NCBI RefSeq assembly: GCF_000518865.1
Contig: NZ_JAEK01000008.1
Span: 62,001-126,000, forward strand
Direction: 5' to 3'
DNA from: Bacillus sp. J37
GTDB taxonomy: Bacteria > Bacillota > Bacilli > Bacillales > Bacillaceae
Length of the DNA: 64,000 nt
Shown here: positions 29,470 through 40,100 of the stretch, one piece after another
Layout of the letters: every line of letters starts with the position of its first letter
Numbering within the stretch: position 1 is the first letter of the stretch
Notes under the pieces: model-generated
Databases searched by the model: none
What the model was told of the DNA's origin: nothing
What the model saw: the letters and a program-made list of their open reading frames with translations, nothing else
Made by a program: the position numbers and the translations under genes

Positions 29470-29560
29470 ATAAGTTATACTCGTTATATAATAATATTTG
29501 TGTAAGCACTTCCAATGCGCTGGTTTTTAAATAAGTTTTTTATTAAAGGAGATTTATAGA

Positions 29561-31318
29561 ATGATAAATAATAGCATCCCGAGAGAGGAATATCCAAGGC
29601 CTCAATTTGAAAGAACAGAATGGTTGACCTTAAATGGTGAATGGAACTTTAAATTTGATAAAGAAAACAAAGGTGAAAAAGAGAAATGGTACAAGAAATT
29701 CGAAACTGATAAAAAAATCATGGTTCCATTTACATATGAAACAAAAGCCAGTGGAATTGAGGAGGAAGAATTTTGTCCGCATATTTGGTATCAGAAGAAG
29801 ATAACGGTTCCTTCTGAATTCGAGGGTAAGGAAATCATCCTTCATTTCCAGGCAGCAGATTATAAGACAAAGTTATGGGTGAATGGGAAGTTTGTTGGTG
29901 AACGAAAAGGTGGACAAATTGCCTTTTCCTTCAAAATAACGGACTACTTAGAAGGAACAAATGAACTCGACATTGTCGTGAAAAATGAGGACAGTCAAAG
30001 TTGCTTTCAACCACGGGGTAAACAGAGATGGTTGGATCAGAGTTATGAATGCTGGTATGTTCAAACAACAGGCATTTGGCAAACGGTATGGCTTGAGTTC
30101 TTAAATGAAGCACACATCCATGCTGTAAAAATAACCCCTGATATAGATACTGAATCAGTTGAATTTGTCTATGAAGTAGGAGGTAACATTGATTCTTCAT
30201 ATGTGTTGAAAACGTCTATTTCCTTTAAGGGTTTACCCATAAAGACCTTTGATCAAGTAGTTAGCCGTCCAAATCAAACAATAAAAACAAATATTGCAAG
30301 TGAGTTCCATCATTGGAGAGTTGTTCATTGGAGCCCACAGTCTCCTAACTTATATGATGTTACATTTACATTACTTAAAAATGGTGAAGTCATTGATCTT
30401 GTAAAATCGTACTTTGGCATGAGAAAGATATCAATAGAGAACGGAAATGTCATGCTTAATAATATTCCTATCTATCAAAAGCTCATTTTAGATCAGGGTT
30501 ATTGGGAGGAATCCCATTTAACACCACCTTCTGATGAGGCCATACTTGAGGATATAGAAAAAACTTTTGCGATGGGTTTTAACGGTGTAAGAAAGCATAT
30601 GAAGGTGGAAGATCAACGCTTTCTATATTGGGCAGATAAAAAAGGCCTCCTTGTTTGGTCTGAAATGGCTGCAACATATGAGTTTTCAGATGAGGCTGTT
30701 CAAAACTTTACTGAGGAATGGATGGAGGTTGTCAAGCAACACTATAATCACCCAAGTATTATTGTATGGACACCGTTTAATGAGTCATGGGGTGTGAAAA
30801 ATATTTATACAGACCGTAAGCAGCAAAATTTCACAGAGGGAATTTATCATCTTACAAAGGCAATGGACAGCATGAGGCCAGTGATTGTAAATGATGGATG
30901 GGAGCACACAATATCAGACATCATTACATTGCACGATTATGTGGAATATGGGGATGAATTCTTGAACCGCTATGAAGATAAAGAAAAGGTAGTTAATAAT
31001 GAATTAGCCTTCAATAAACATAAACATGCCATGGCACAAGGGTATGAATATAAAGGACAACCAATCATCATAAGTGAGTACGGGGGTATTGCCTTCAACT
31101 CGGAAAAGGGTTGGGGATATGGAAATCAAGTTAAGAATGAAGAAGATTTCCTAAACCGCTATGAATCTATTACACAAGCAATTAAAGATACTCCATATAT
31201 TAGCGGGTTTTGTTATACACAAATTACCGACGTACAGCAAGAGATTAATGGACTTCTAAATGAAGATCGAACACCAAAAGTAGACTTAAACAAAATTAAA
31301 GAGATTAACATTAAATAA
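29561..31318 (+). CDS. Glycoside hydrolase family 2 enzyme (compact, intracellular) A
   Basis: A 585-residue GH2 enzyme with no signal peptide: N-terminal jelly-roll sugar-binding domain (about 15-185, EYPRPQFERTEWLTLNGEWNF at its start), an immunoglobulin-like domain (190-290) and a TIM barrel (295-580). The acid/base is Glu408 in PFNESWG, the nucleophile Glu506 in ISEYGG. Family members include beta-galactosidases, beta-glucuronidases, beta-mannosidases and some alpha-L-arabinofuranosidases; the short form without C-terminal domains does not tell which. It is followed at 25 bp by a paralogue. RBS AAAGGAG. Confidence 0.9.
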   Translation: MINNSIPREEYPRPQFERTEWLTLNGEWNFKFDKENKGEKEKWYKKFETDKKIMVPFTYETKASGIEEEEFCPHIWYQKKITVPSEFEGKEIILHFQAADYKTKLWVNGKFVGERKGGQIAFSFKITDYLEGTNELDIVVKNEDSQSCFQPRGKQRWLDQSYECWYVQTTGIWQTVWLEFLNEAHIHAVKITPDIDTESVEFVYEVGGNIDSSYVLKTSISFKGLPIKTFDQVVSRPNQTIKTNIASEFHHWRVVHWSPQSPNLYDVTFTLLKNGEVIDLVKSYFGMRKISIENGNVMLNNIPIYQKLILDQGYWEESHLTPPSDEAILEDIEKTFAMGFNGVRKHMKVEDQRFLYWADKKGLLVWSEMAATYEFSDEAVQNFTEEWMEVVKQHYNHPSIIVWTPFNESWGVKNIYTDRKQQNFTEGIYHLTKAMDSMRPVIVNDGWEHTISDIITLHDYVEYGDEFLNRYEDKEKVVNNELAFNKHKHAMAQGYEYKGQPIIISEYGGIAFNSEKGWGYGNQVKNEEDFLNRYESITQAIKDTPYISGFCYTQITDVQQEINGLLNEDRTPKVDLNKIKEINIK

Positions 31319-31343
31319 TTTAAACACAGTAAAGGAGAAGCTT

Positions 31344-33140
31344 ATGACATTTCGACAAGAATATCCCCGCCCACAATTAGTAAGAAGAGACTGGCTTAAT
31401 TTAAACGGTGAATGGGATTTTGAATTTGATGACCAGAATATTGGTCTGGAAGAAAAATGGTTTAAAGAGAGTACAGAATACAAGCGAAAAATTAATGTGC
31501 CATTTGCTTATCAAACATGCTTGAGTGGAATTAATGATTCTACTTTCCATGATTGGGTATGGTATCGTCGTGAATTTACTATTCCTGATTCAATGAATGG
31601 TAAGCAAATTATCTTGCATTTTGGTGCTGTTGACTATCGTGCAATGGTTTTTATTAATGGGAATTTGGTAGGTTCACATGAGGGTGGCCACACATCCTTT
31701 TCATTTGATATAACCAACTATTTACAGGAAGGAAGCCAAACACTTGTCGTAAGAGTTGAAGATCCTTCTATAGATGAAACCATTCCGAGAGGAAAGCAAT
31801 ATTGGATTGAGAAATCTGCTGCGATTTGGTACACGCGGACTACCGGTATATGGCAGACGGTATGGATAGAAGCAGTGAATAAAACTCATATAAAAAAATT
31901 GAGATTCACTCCGGATATCGACAATGGAGATATTACAATCGAATTTGAGTTGGCAGGTAATTATATAAGTAAGAAGGTAGAAATCGAAATCACCTTTAAA
32001 AATGAAGTGATTGCAAATGAAACCATCCAAATTTATGAAAGTTTTGTAAAAAGATCGATTAATCTTTACAATCGAAAAATCTTTCGAACTGGTTTTCACC
32101 ATGTAGGGTGGAACTGGTCACCAGAAAATCCGAATTTATTCGATGTGAAAATTCGTGTGAAAGAACAAGAACAAGTGCTTGATACGATCTCTTCTTACTT
32201 TGGAATGAGGAAAATCCATACTGAAAATGGCATGGTATATCTAAACAACAGACCATATTATCAAAAATTAGTACTTGATCAGGGCTATTGGCCGGAAGGT
32301 TTATTAACCGCACCAAATGATGAGGACTTAAAGAAAGATATAGAACTAACAAAACAAATGGGGTTTAATGGCTGCAGAAAGCACCAAAAGGTAGAGGATC
32401 CCCGCTTTCTTTATTGGGCAGATAAACTAGGTTTCTTAGTTTGGGGAGAATGTGCTGCTTCACCTTCTTACAGCGAGGATGCTGTTGCGCGTCTGACAAA
32501 TGAGTGGATTGAAATCATCGAACGAGATTACAACCATCCTTGTATAGTCACATGGGTTCCTATTAATGAAAGTTGGGGAGTTCCTTCTATCTGTAACAAT
32601 GACCAGCAAATACACCACTCGGCAGCGATGTATCATTTAATCCATTCACTTGATACAACTAGATTGGTCATTTCAAATGATGGATGGGAATTAACAAAAA
32701 CAGATATTTGTGCCATTCATAATTACAACCATGGACAAAAGGATGAAGTGGAAAAGTATAATGAGTTTCGGAATTCATTAAGAACTACTGAAGACCTGCT
32801 TTTTTCAAAACCAGCTGGACGAGAGATCTATACGAAAGGTTACCATCACAGTGGAGAGCCAATTCTTTTAACTGAATTCGGCGGAATCGGGTATAAAGTT
32901 GGCGATGATAGTGGCTGGGGTTATACGTCGGTTACTAATGAGGAAGATTTTCTGGCAGATTATGAACGAGTCATGAAAGCAGTGTATGAATCCAGTGCCT
33001 TGCATGGATATTGTTATACACAGTTAACAGATGTTGAACAGGAGATTAATGGCTTATTAACATATGATCGAAAACCAAAGTGTGATTTACAGCTGCTTAA
33101 AAAGATAAATGATATGTGGCATGTACCGATTGTTAGATAA
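31344..33140 (+). CDS. Glycoside hydrolase family 2 enzyme (compact, intracellular) B
   Basis: A 598-residue paralogue of the preceding gene with the same three-domain layout and no signal peptide. The opening (EYPRPQLVRRDWLNLNGEWDF) and active-site segments are clearly homologous: acid/base Glu409 in PINESWG and nucleophile Glu511 in LTEFGG. An extra acidic/basic insertion around residues 470-500 differs from copy A. The tandem arrangement suggests duplication followed by divergence in specificity. AAAGGAG precedes the ATG. Likely to act on imported oligosaccharides together with copy A. Confidence 0.9.
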   Translation: MTFRQEYPRPQLVRRDWLNLNGEWDFEFDDQNIGLEEKWFKESTEYKRKINVPFAYQTCLSGINDSTFHDWVWYRREFTIPDSMNGKQIILHFGAVDYRAMVFINGNLVGSHEGGHTSFSFDITNYLQEGSQTLVVRVEDPSIDETIPRGKQYWIEKSAAIWYTRTTGIWQTVWIEAVNKTHIKKLRFTPDIDNGDITIEFELAGNYISKKVEIEITFKNEVIANETIQIYESFVKRSINLYNRKIFRTGFHHVGWNWSPENPNLFDVKIRVKEQEQVLDTISSYFGMRKIHTENGMVYLNNRPYYQKLVLDQGYWPEGLLTAPNDEDLKKDIELTKQMGFNGCRKHQKVEDPRFLYWADKLGFLVWGECAASPSYSEDAVARLTNEWIEIIERDYNHPCIVTWVPINESWGVPSICNNDQQIHHSAAMYHLIHSLDTTRLVISNDGWELTKTDICAIHNYNHGQKDEVEKYNEFRNSLRTTEDLLFSKPAGREIYTKGYHHSGEPILLTEFGGIGYKVGDDSGWGYTSVTNEEDFLADYERVMKAVYESSALHGYCYTQLTDVEQEINGLLTYDRKPKCDLQLLKKINDMWHVPIVR

Positions 33141-33170
33141 TATTCGAATCAAGTTTAAATGATATGAAAG

Positions 33171-33209
33171 ATCTCTTGACTGAAATGAGTCTAATTTCAG
33201 TCAAGAGAT
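33171..33209 (+). terminator. Strong hairpin after the GH2 pair
   Basis: A perfect 16-bp stem (ATCTCTTGACTGAAAT with its complement) and 7-nt loop. It has no T run on the plus strand, so it may protect mRNA ends rather than terminate. Confidence 0.6.
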
Positions 33210-33250
33210 TTAAAAAAAGGAAAGAAAGTATTAGGTTTTATACAAAGTGT

Positions 33251-33427
33251 TGGTGTCCAGCTCCAGCGCCTAGCTCCGAAGCATAGGACGTGCAAGTGCA
33301 GTCAAGCGACAGGACGTCGTGTTTTTGACTGCCTCGGGGTCATAAGCCACTCAGGAATTGAAGACAAACAGCGTCTTCTATTCCTGAGCGTCTTATGCCT
33401 GCCTTAGGCTGATCAAGGCGCTTGTGC
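33251..33427. repeat. Dispersed intergenic repeat, copy 3 (longest)
   Basis: A 177-bp element from TGGTGTCCAGCTCCAGCGCC to GATCAAGGCGCTTGTGCG. The ends are imperfect inverted repeats. The centre is a long hairpin: CATAAG ... CTCAGGAAT-TGAAGAC-loop-GTCTTCT-ATTCCTGAG ... CTTATG. An extra segment at about 33282-33340, with TGCAGTCAA and TTGACTGC arms, is missing from the copy at 531-647. It sits in the gap between the GH2 pair and the ABC importer. Confidence 0.75.
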
Positions 33428-33457
33428 GTTTCTTAATAAAAATCAGGGGGGAACTAT

Positions 33458-34714
33458 ATGAAGAAAAAGGCAGTATTAATGTTCACGATACTTTTTGTGT
33501 TTGCTATGGCTTTATCAGGTTGTAACAGTTCATCCAGTAGTTCAGGATCATCTAAAAATGAGATTCTATTTTGGAATCCGTTTACAGGTCCGGATGGCGA
33601 AAATATGAAACAAATCGTTGATGAGTATAATAAGACAAATCCGGAATTCAAGGTTAAAAACTTATCTATTGCTGAGGGAGATATGTATACGAAAATTCCA
33701 ACGGTAGTAAACTCCGGAAAAGGAATTCCTGATTTAACCATTGTCCATGCAGAGAGAATTAAACAGTTTGTAGATAACGATATGTTAACACCATACGATG
33801 ATTTATTGGCTGATTATCCTGAAATTAAAGCAGAAAACTATGTTCCCGCAGGATGGAATATCGGAGATATAGATGGCAGCAGATATAGTGTTCCATTAGA
33901 TGTTCACAGCTTTGTTATGTATTACAATAAAGAATTACTTGAAAAATATGCGCCAAATGCACTTGATGATAACGTTATTACGTTTGATGAAATAAGAGAG
34001 GCTGGAGAACTATCTAAAAAAGACGGTATTACTGGTTTCGGCTTAACTTGGACTCGACCGATTTTCTTATCTATTTACAATCAACTTGGTGGAGATATTA
34101 CGAGTGATGGAGAAACACCAACTCTTAATACTCCGGAAGCGAAAGAAGCGCTGGAATTAATTAAGGGGTTAGTTGATGACAAAATTGCCAACAAAGATGG
34201 AGAAGATCCGGGTCAATTGTTTCAATCGGGTAAAGCAATTTTCTATCCTGAAGGTATTTGGATGCAAAACGGCTTAAATGAAGCAAAAAATTTAAATTGG
34301 GGCTTAACAAATTTCCCGCAAATTTCACCAGATAATATTGTAAACTGGACGTCTTCACATCAATTCGTCATGTTTAAAGACGAAAATAGGTCTGAAGAGA
34401 AAACAAAAGGAATGATGGATTTCCTTGACTATGTCAGACAAAATTCACTTCCGTGGGCAAAGGCAGGACAAAACCCTGCTGCATTAGAAACACTAGACAA
34501 TTCTGAATACAAAGAAATGCCACAATCATTCTTAGTAGAAGATCCTGAATTACAAAAAACATTAAAAATCTTTGATTATAAATATAACGGCTTTGTAGTT
34601 GAAGAGATTGATAAATTAGTTGGAGATGCAGCGTTTGGAAAATTAGATATTGATGAAGGGCTGGAAAAAGCACAAAAAGCAATTGAAGATAAAATAGCAA
34701 CAAATAAAAAATAA
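33458..34714 (+). CDS. Sugar ABC transporter substrate-binding lipoprotein (CUT1)
   Basis: A 418-residue extracytoplasmic solute-binding protein. The signal peptide ends in the lipobox LSGC with lipidated Cys22, followed by a Ser-rich linker. The mature part has the MalE-like fold pattern (NEILFWNPFTGPDGENMKQ, PDLTIVHAERIKQFVDN, YSVPLDVHSFVMYYNKELLEKY, KAIFYPEGIWM). It begins the importer operon; a hairpin in the 98-bp gap before the permeases could let it be made in excess. Substrate unknown, probably an oligosaccharide of the surrounding glycosidases. Confidence 0.92.
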   Translation: MKKKAVLMFTILFVFAMALSGCNSSSSSSGSSKNEILFWNPFTGPDGENMKQIVDEYNKTNPEFKVKNLSIAEGDMYTKIPTVVNSGKGIPDLTIVHAERIKQFVDNDMLTPYDDLLADYPEIKAENYVPAGWNIGDIDGSRYSVPLDVHSFVMYYNKELLEKYAPNALDDNVITFDEIREAGELSKKDGITGFGLTWTRPIFLSIYNQLGGDITSDGETPTLNTPEAKEALELIKGLVDDKIANKDGEDPGQLFQSGKAIFYPEGIWMQNGLNEAKNLNWGLTNFPQISPDNIVNWTSSHQFVMFKDENRSEEKTKGMMDFLDYVRQNSLPWAKAGQNPAALETLDNSEYKEMPQSFLVEDPELQKTLKIFDYKYNGFVVEEIDKLVGDAAFGKLDIDEGLEKAQKAIEDKIATNKK

Positions 34715-34740
34715 TCGTTGCTAAAATTATTGAGAATGAT

Positions 34741-34769
34741 TCAACCAAAGGGTCTGACCCTTTGGTTGA
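34741..34769 (+). terminator. Intergenic hairpin between binding protein and permeases
   Basis: TCAACCAAAGGG pairs perfectly with CCCTTTGGTTGA around a 5-nt loop; no T run follows. Such hairpins usually stabilise or partly terminate the binding-protein mRNA. Confidence 0.6.
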
Positions 34770-34812
34770 GTTGTCCTCTCTCTATTCGATAATGAAAGAA
34801 TAGGAGCTTAAA

Positions 34813-35748
34813 ATGATGATAAATACTGGAGAGAATAAGGAAGTAAATATGTCCTCAGTAATGGTAGGGAAATCAAATAATAAGAGGTTGAATCTATCTC
34901 CTTATCTTTACATTGGACCACATCTCATTCTATTTGCTGTATTTTTTCTATTTCCTACTTTATATGGTGTTTATATCTCTTTTACCAATTGGGATCTAAT
35001 TGGTGACCCTGAATTTGTAGGACTAGCAAACTATACAGAAATTTTGCTTAATAAAGATTCTACATTCTACGAACAACTCCGTATTGGTTTGGGAAATACA
35101 TTTAAATTTGTCATTTTTACAGTCCCATTTTGTATTATTGTACCATTGTTCTTAGCTGCTGGACTTAATACGAAGCCAAAAGGTATGAAGTTTTTCCAAG
35201 CATTGTTTTATATGCCGTCTTTATTTTCTGTATCAGCAGTCATGATCATATTTGCTATGTTATTTAGTGTTTCATTTGGACCGATCAACCATTATTTGAA
35301 TGTTGATACGAACTGGTTATCTACCCAGCCGTACGCCTGGGTTACATTGGTTATCGTAACCGTTTGGTGGACGATTGGTGCAAATATGATTATCTATCAA
35401 GCTGCTCTTAATGGTATTTCAAAAGATTTATATGAAGCCGCATCGATAGATGGCGCTAATAATGTTCAAAAATTCTTTAAAATTACACTTCCCAGCATAA
35501 GAGCTCAAATACTATATACAGTCGTTATTACGACAATTGCACAATTCAATGTTTACGGGCAGCCTCTCATGTTAACAAAAGGTGGACCAACAAGCTCGAC
35601 GACAGTTCTATTAATGTACATTCAAGAGAATGCATTCGGTTCTGGAATTTCTATTGCCGGAATTGGGGCAGCAATGGCTGTCATTTTAGGATTATGTATT
35701 ATGGTTGTTTCTGCAATCCAATTCTTCTTTTTAAGACAACGTGATTAG
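34813..35748 (+). CDS. Sugar ABC transporter permease 1 (CUT1, MalF-like)
   Basis: A 311-residue inner-membrane permease with six expected helices starting at about residue 33 (YIGPHLILFAVFFLFPTLYG). The EAA loop that contacts the ATPase is present as EAASIDGANNVQKFFKITLP. ATG codons at 34813 and 34816 follow AGGAG. It ends 12 bp before the second permease. It works with the lipoprotein at 33458 and an ATPase encoded elsewhere. Confidence 0.93.
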   Translation: MMINTGENKEVNMSSVMVGKSNNKRLNLSPYLYIGPHLILFAVFFLFPTLYGVYISFTNWDLIGDPEFVGLANYTEILLNKDSTFYEQLRIGLGNTFKFVIFTVPFCIIVPLFLAAGLNTKPKGMKFFQALFYMPSLFSVSAVMIIFAMLFSVSFGPINHYLNVDTNWLSTQPYAWVTLVIVTVWWTIGANMIIYQAALNGISKDLYEAASIDGANNVQKFFKITLPSIRAQILYTVVITTIAQFNVYGQPLMLTKGGPTSSTTVLLMYIQENAFGSGISIAGIGAAMAVILGLCIMVVSAIQFFFLRQRD

Positions 35749-35760
35749 GAGGTGCTTTCC

Positions 35761-36597
35761 TTGAAGCAAATAGCAGTATCGAAAATGATTTCACTCATCT
35801 TTTTATTATTCATGGCGTTTATATGGCTTGTTCCATTACTTTACACATTTTTAACTACATTTAAAAATGAATCAGATATTCAATCAAACCCATTTACCAT
35901 CCTGCCGATAAATTGGGTGATTGGTAACTATCAGGATGTTCTGTTTGAAAACACAAGTGCGCCTGTTGCAAAGTGGTTTATGAACTCGCTGATTATATCA
36001 GTATCACAAACAGTATTAGTACTAGTGATTGTTTCATTCGCCGGTTATGGGTATTCAAGAATGAAATTTAAGGGGAGAGATGCCATCTTTATTTTTTTAA
36101 TGGCAACGATGATGTTCCCTGCTGTTGTAAACCTTATTCCACTTTATAAAATTATCGATACATTAGGGTGGGTTAATAGCTATTTTGCAGCAATAGTGCC
36201 GGGTGCTGCTGGAGTATTTAATATCTTTCTTGTTAGACAATTTATGCAGGGAATTCCTAAGGATTTTGATGAATCTGCCAGAGTGGATGGGGCTTCTGAA
36301 TTTCAAATTTTCACTAAGTTAATATTGCCGTTAATAAGACCGGTTTTAACGGTTGTTGCGTTGTTTACGTTTACAGGTTCATGGAATGACTTCTTATGGC
36401 CGTCGATCGTGTTTAATGATATTGAAAAAATGCCAATTACACCAGGACTGCAATTGCTTCAGGGGATGTATGCACTTGATATTGCTCATGCTTTAACAGG
36501 GGCGCTGATTGCGATTGTTCCGACATTTATTCTCTATTTATTCACACAAAAATATTTTATGGAATCGCTTTCTTTGTCGTCAGGTGTTAAAGGATAG
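35761..36597 (+). CDS. Sugar ABC transporter permease 2 (CUT1, MalG-like)
   Basis: A 278-residue permease with six helices. The EAA-type loop reads ESARVDGASEFQIFTKLILP and the C-terminus ESLSLSSGVKG is typical of MalG-like proteins. The TTG at 35761 lies 8 nt after AGGAGG; the GTG at 35752 overlaps the ribosome binding site and is rejected. Partner of the preceding permease. Confidence 0.93.
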   Translation: MKQIAVSKMISLIFLLFMAFIWLVPLLYTFLTTFKNESDIQSNPFTILPINWVIGNYQDVLFENTSAPVAKWFMNSLIISVSQTVLVLVIVSFAGYGYSRMKFKGRDAIFIFLMATMMFPAVVNLIPLYKIIDTLGWVNSYFAAIVPGAAGVFNIFLVRQFMQGIPKDFDESARVDGASEFQIFTKLILPLIRPVLTVVALFTFTGSWNDFLWPSIVFNDIEKMPITPGLQLLQGMYALDIAHALTGALIAIVPTFILYLFTQKYFMESLSLSSGVKG

Positions 36598-36618
36598 AAA
36601 CAAAAAGGAGGTTTCACA

Positions 36619-37038
36619 GTGAATAGAAAACTCGAGCGAAGATTAATCATCATTGGGTCCATTTGGCAAATGACTACAGGGCTCTTAACCATTTTTGTTT
36701 ATGCCTCATTTATCAAAAATGAAGGGCTGAACTCTTCTTTTGATACCTTTGCTAAGCTGGAAGCAGCACAGTCAATATTTGGAAGTTTGTATATTTTTTC
36801 AGTCTCGTTTGGGATGCTATTTGTCTTATTAGGAGTAATAAACTTCATTTTAGCTAGGGGATTAAAGGATGATAAAGCAGAAACGAAAAAGCCGTTATGG
36901 TTTATTGTAATAGGCTTAGCCTCTTATTTTGTCATGGACATCTTAGCATCACTCCTGTTTTTATCCGGGGGAATCTTAGCTTTTGCTAAAAATAAATCCA
37001 TAATAAAGATGGAAAACTACCATTTACAAAATCAATAA
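36619..37038 (+). CDS. Small four-helix membrane protein, function unknown
   Basis: A 139-residue protein with hydrophobic segments at about 8-29, 50-80 and 92-122, consistent with three to four helices, and a basic C-terminus. It recalls small DUF4064-like Bacillus membrane proteins, but I do not recognise the family with certainty. The ATG (actually GTG at 36619) follows AAAGGAGG, 21 bp after the second permease; a terminator follows. By position it may be an accessory to the importer, though no motif supports a transport role. Confidence 0.7.
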   Translation: MNRKLERRLIIIGSIWQMTTGLLTIFVYASFIKNEGLNSSFDTFAKLEAAQSIFGSLYIFSVSFGMLFVLLGVINFILARGLKDDKAETKKPLWFIVIGLASYFVMDILASLLFLSGGILAFAKNKSIIKMENYHLQNQ

Positions 37039-37041
37039 TAT

Positions 37042-37086
37042 AAAACCAAAGGAAAGACCAACTTCTTTTTCCTTTGGTTTTTCCTT
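37042..37086 (+). terminator. Terminator of the ABC importer operon
   Basis: AAAACCAAAGGAAA pairs with TTTCCTTTGGTTTT, followed by TTCC and T runs. Confidence 0.88.
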
Positions 37087-37162
37087 TGGAGTTTTTTGAG
37101 TAATAGAGTATTAGCTAGTAGAAAATGTACGTTTGCAAATCAAAAAATAGGAGGAGATTATC

Positions 37163-40100
37163 CTGAAAAAGATGATGACGATGGCCATTATGGTTAGTTT
37201 TATACTGTCTCTCCCATTAACAACCTTTGCTTTCAGTAACCCTATTAAACTACCAAATTCTTGGGAATGGGATACAGGAGTTTTTTATGGAGAAGGAGAT
37301 CCATATATTTTAAAACATAACGGTATTTATTATCTTTATGTCAGTACAGTTGATGATAAGAGTGGAGTAAAAGCCTGGAAGTCAGAAGATTTGGTGAATT
37401 GGGAGTACGGTGGCTTAGTAACAGAGGAACCTACAACAAAGGCTGCCTATGCACCTGAGGTTGTTTATTGGAATGGAAATTTTTACATGTACACATCACC
37501 AGGAGGGAATGGACATTATGTCTATAAAAGTTCAAATCCATTAGGGCCATTCAAAAAGCAAACAGAAAACCTTGGTATGGGGATTGATGGACATGTGTTT
37601 ATAGATGATGATGGAAAATGGTATTTCTACAGTACTGGTGACCAAAGAATAGATGCACGGCCAATGTCTGATCCGTTTACATTTGGGCAAGTGTCACACA
37701 CTGGTGCAGAAATGAATGGTTGGACAGAAGGACCAACGATTATAAAAAGAAATAACAACTACTATATGACATACACAGGAAATCACGTTTGGAATAAAGC
37801 TTATCGAGTAGATTATGCATCAAGTGATTCACCCATTGCCAATTACTCACCTAAGCTTGAACAAAACCCGATCTTACTAAATGCAGAAGGAGTAAATGCA
37901 GGTGTTGGACATAATTCTGTTGTTCGCGGACCGGACCTTGATTCCGATTACATGGTTTATCATAGTCATGCAAATCCAGGCCGCTATATGAACCTTGATC
38001 GAATTGCTTGGAATGGAGATAAAATGCTGGTTCTTGGTCCAACAATAACCGAACAGTCTAACCCGGATCTGCCTGATTTTAGTGAGAGGTTTTCCGAATC
38101 CTCACAGAATAAGAACTGGGAGAATAAAAATGGGGGAAGCTGGACCGTAAATTCAGACATGTCCGGCTGGCTACAGCAAACAAAAATGGGTAGTCCGGAA
38201 GTGTTTAAACAACTGACGAAGGTCGGGACTTCTTCAGACTACACCGCAGAATTTAATATGAAAAAAGTTAAGCAAGGATCCAGCAGTGATCCACGTTTTG
38301 GTGCTGTTTTCTCCTATAAGGATGAAAAAAACTATGGGTTAGCTGTGTTAAATTCTAATAAAAATCAATTAGAAACCTTCTTCATCGTAAACGGGGTTGA
38401 ACAAAAGTGGGAAGCAACTGATTTACCTAATGGCTATGATTATACTAAACTTCATCAAATACGAATCGAAAAAGCTGCTTCAACCTTTAAGATTTTTGTA
38501 GATGGAATGCAAAAGCAAACACGTCATATAGAAAAACTGGATGGCGGAAAGATTGGATACATGACAAATGATGTTCATGCTGCTTTCGGGTTTACAGCCT
38601 TTAGTAATAAGGTAAACGGAAGTTCTGTATTCGATGCGAATAAACCTGTACCAGGTAGCATTGAAGCGGTTCATTATAATACAGGAGGAGAAGGAAAAGG
38701 CTACTATGACACAACTATTGAGAATACTAGTGATAAATATAGAGAAGATGCTGTTGATTTTAAAGGGAATTCCGAAAGTGGATACTATGTAAGTTTGAAT
38801 AAAAAAGGAGAATGGTTGAATTATAACTTAACTATTGCAGAAGAGGGTTCTTATAATTTGGATTTAAGAATCACTGACTCAAGTAAAGATGCACAAATAA
38901 AATTAGTGTTAGACAATTCGACGGAATTGTCTCCAAGTATCAATATTCCTCAAACAGATGAGTGGAAAACTCTTTCTATTGAGGGGATAAAATTACCAAA
39001 AGGAAAGCATACGCTAAAAGTAATTGCAGAAAATGGAAGTTTTGATCTATCGACACTTGATTTTCATGAAAACACGAAAGTGACAAAAATTTCGTCAAAC
39101 TTTAATGATGGAACAAGTGAAGGCTGGGAGGAAACAGAAGGGTTTTGGACAGTTAATACAAATAAACTAAGCGTATTTGATGCGTACAAACCAATACCAG
39201 GTTCAATAGGTGCTGCTTATTATATTACTGGCGGTGAAGGGATTGCTTATCATGAAACAACAGCGGAAAATATCGGCGGAGTATTAAGAGGAGACTCTGT
39301 AGATATTCGTGATAACCCAAAAGGAGGTACTGCAGTAGGGTGGAATCAGACAGGTGAATGGTTTAAATACAATGTATCCATTAAAGAATCAGGTTTATAT
39401 AATCTTCAATTAAATGCGGCAACAACATTTCAATCAGCAAAAGTCAGAATATGGCTGGACGATGAAATAGATTTAACGGGTGTGTTGGATGTTCCTAACA
39501 CGGGGGATTGGAATAATTGGCATCCTGTCATAAAAGAAGGCGTTCCATTACCTGAGGGAGAGCACACGTTAAAGGTTGAGATCGTCGAAGGTGAATTTGA
39601 TTTCACGGGCATTGACTTTACATCATTTGATATCCATAAGCCAATCCCTGGTATTATTGAGGCGGAAGATTACAATCTAGGTGGCGAAGGTGTTGGATAT
39701 CATGATAACACCTTAGAGAATAGTGGAGAACAATATCGAAAGGATTCTGTCGATATACGATCAAATCCGGAAGGTGGTTACGCTGTTACTGCTAACCAAA
39801 CAGGTGAATGGCTAACATATAACATCGATATTGAAGAAGAAGGAAGCTATGGTTTAGATATTCTGACCGCATCTACCAAATCTGGAGGGAAAGTAAGGCT
39901 TCTTTTAGATGATGACATTGATCTTACAGGAGAAATTGATATACCTAATACAGGGGATTTAAATAGGTGGGAAAACATTTCATTACAGGATATTTCTTTA
40001 CCGGCTGGAAAGCATACTTTAAAGCTTGAAGTCCTAAATGGAGAATTTGATATTTCCAGATTATTATTTCATAGATTTGATCATCATAAGGAGCTTCCGG

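Larger units (their letters stand above)
29173..29560. other. Promoter region of the first glycan operon
   Basis: About 390 bp, AT-rich, with the two palindromic operators at 29310 and 29454, a half-site TTTAGTAT at 29431-29438, and two cre-like sequences (29359-29372 and 29501-29514, TGTAAGCACTTCCA). No open frame. Confidence 0.65.
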
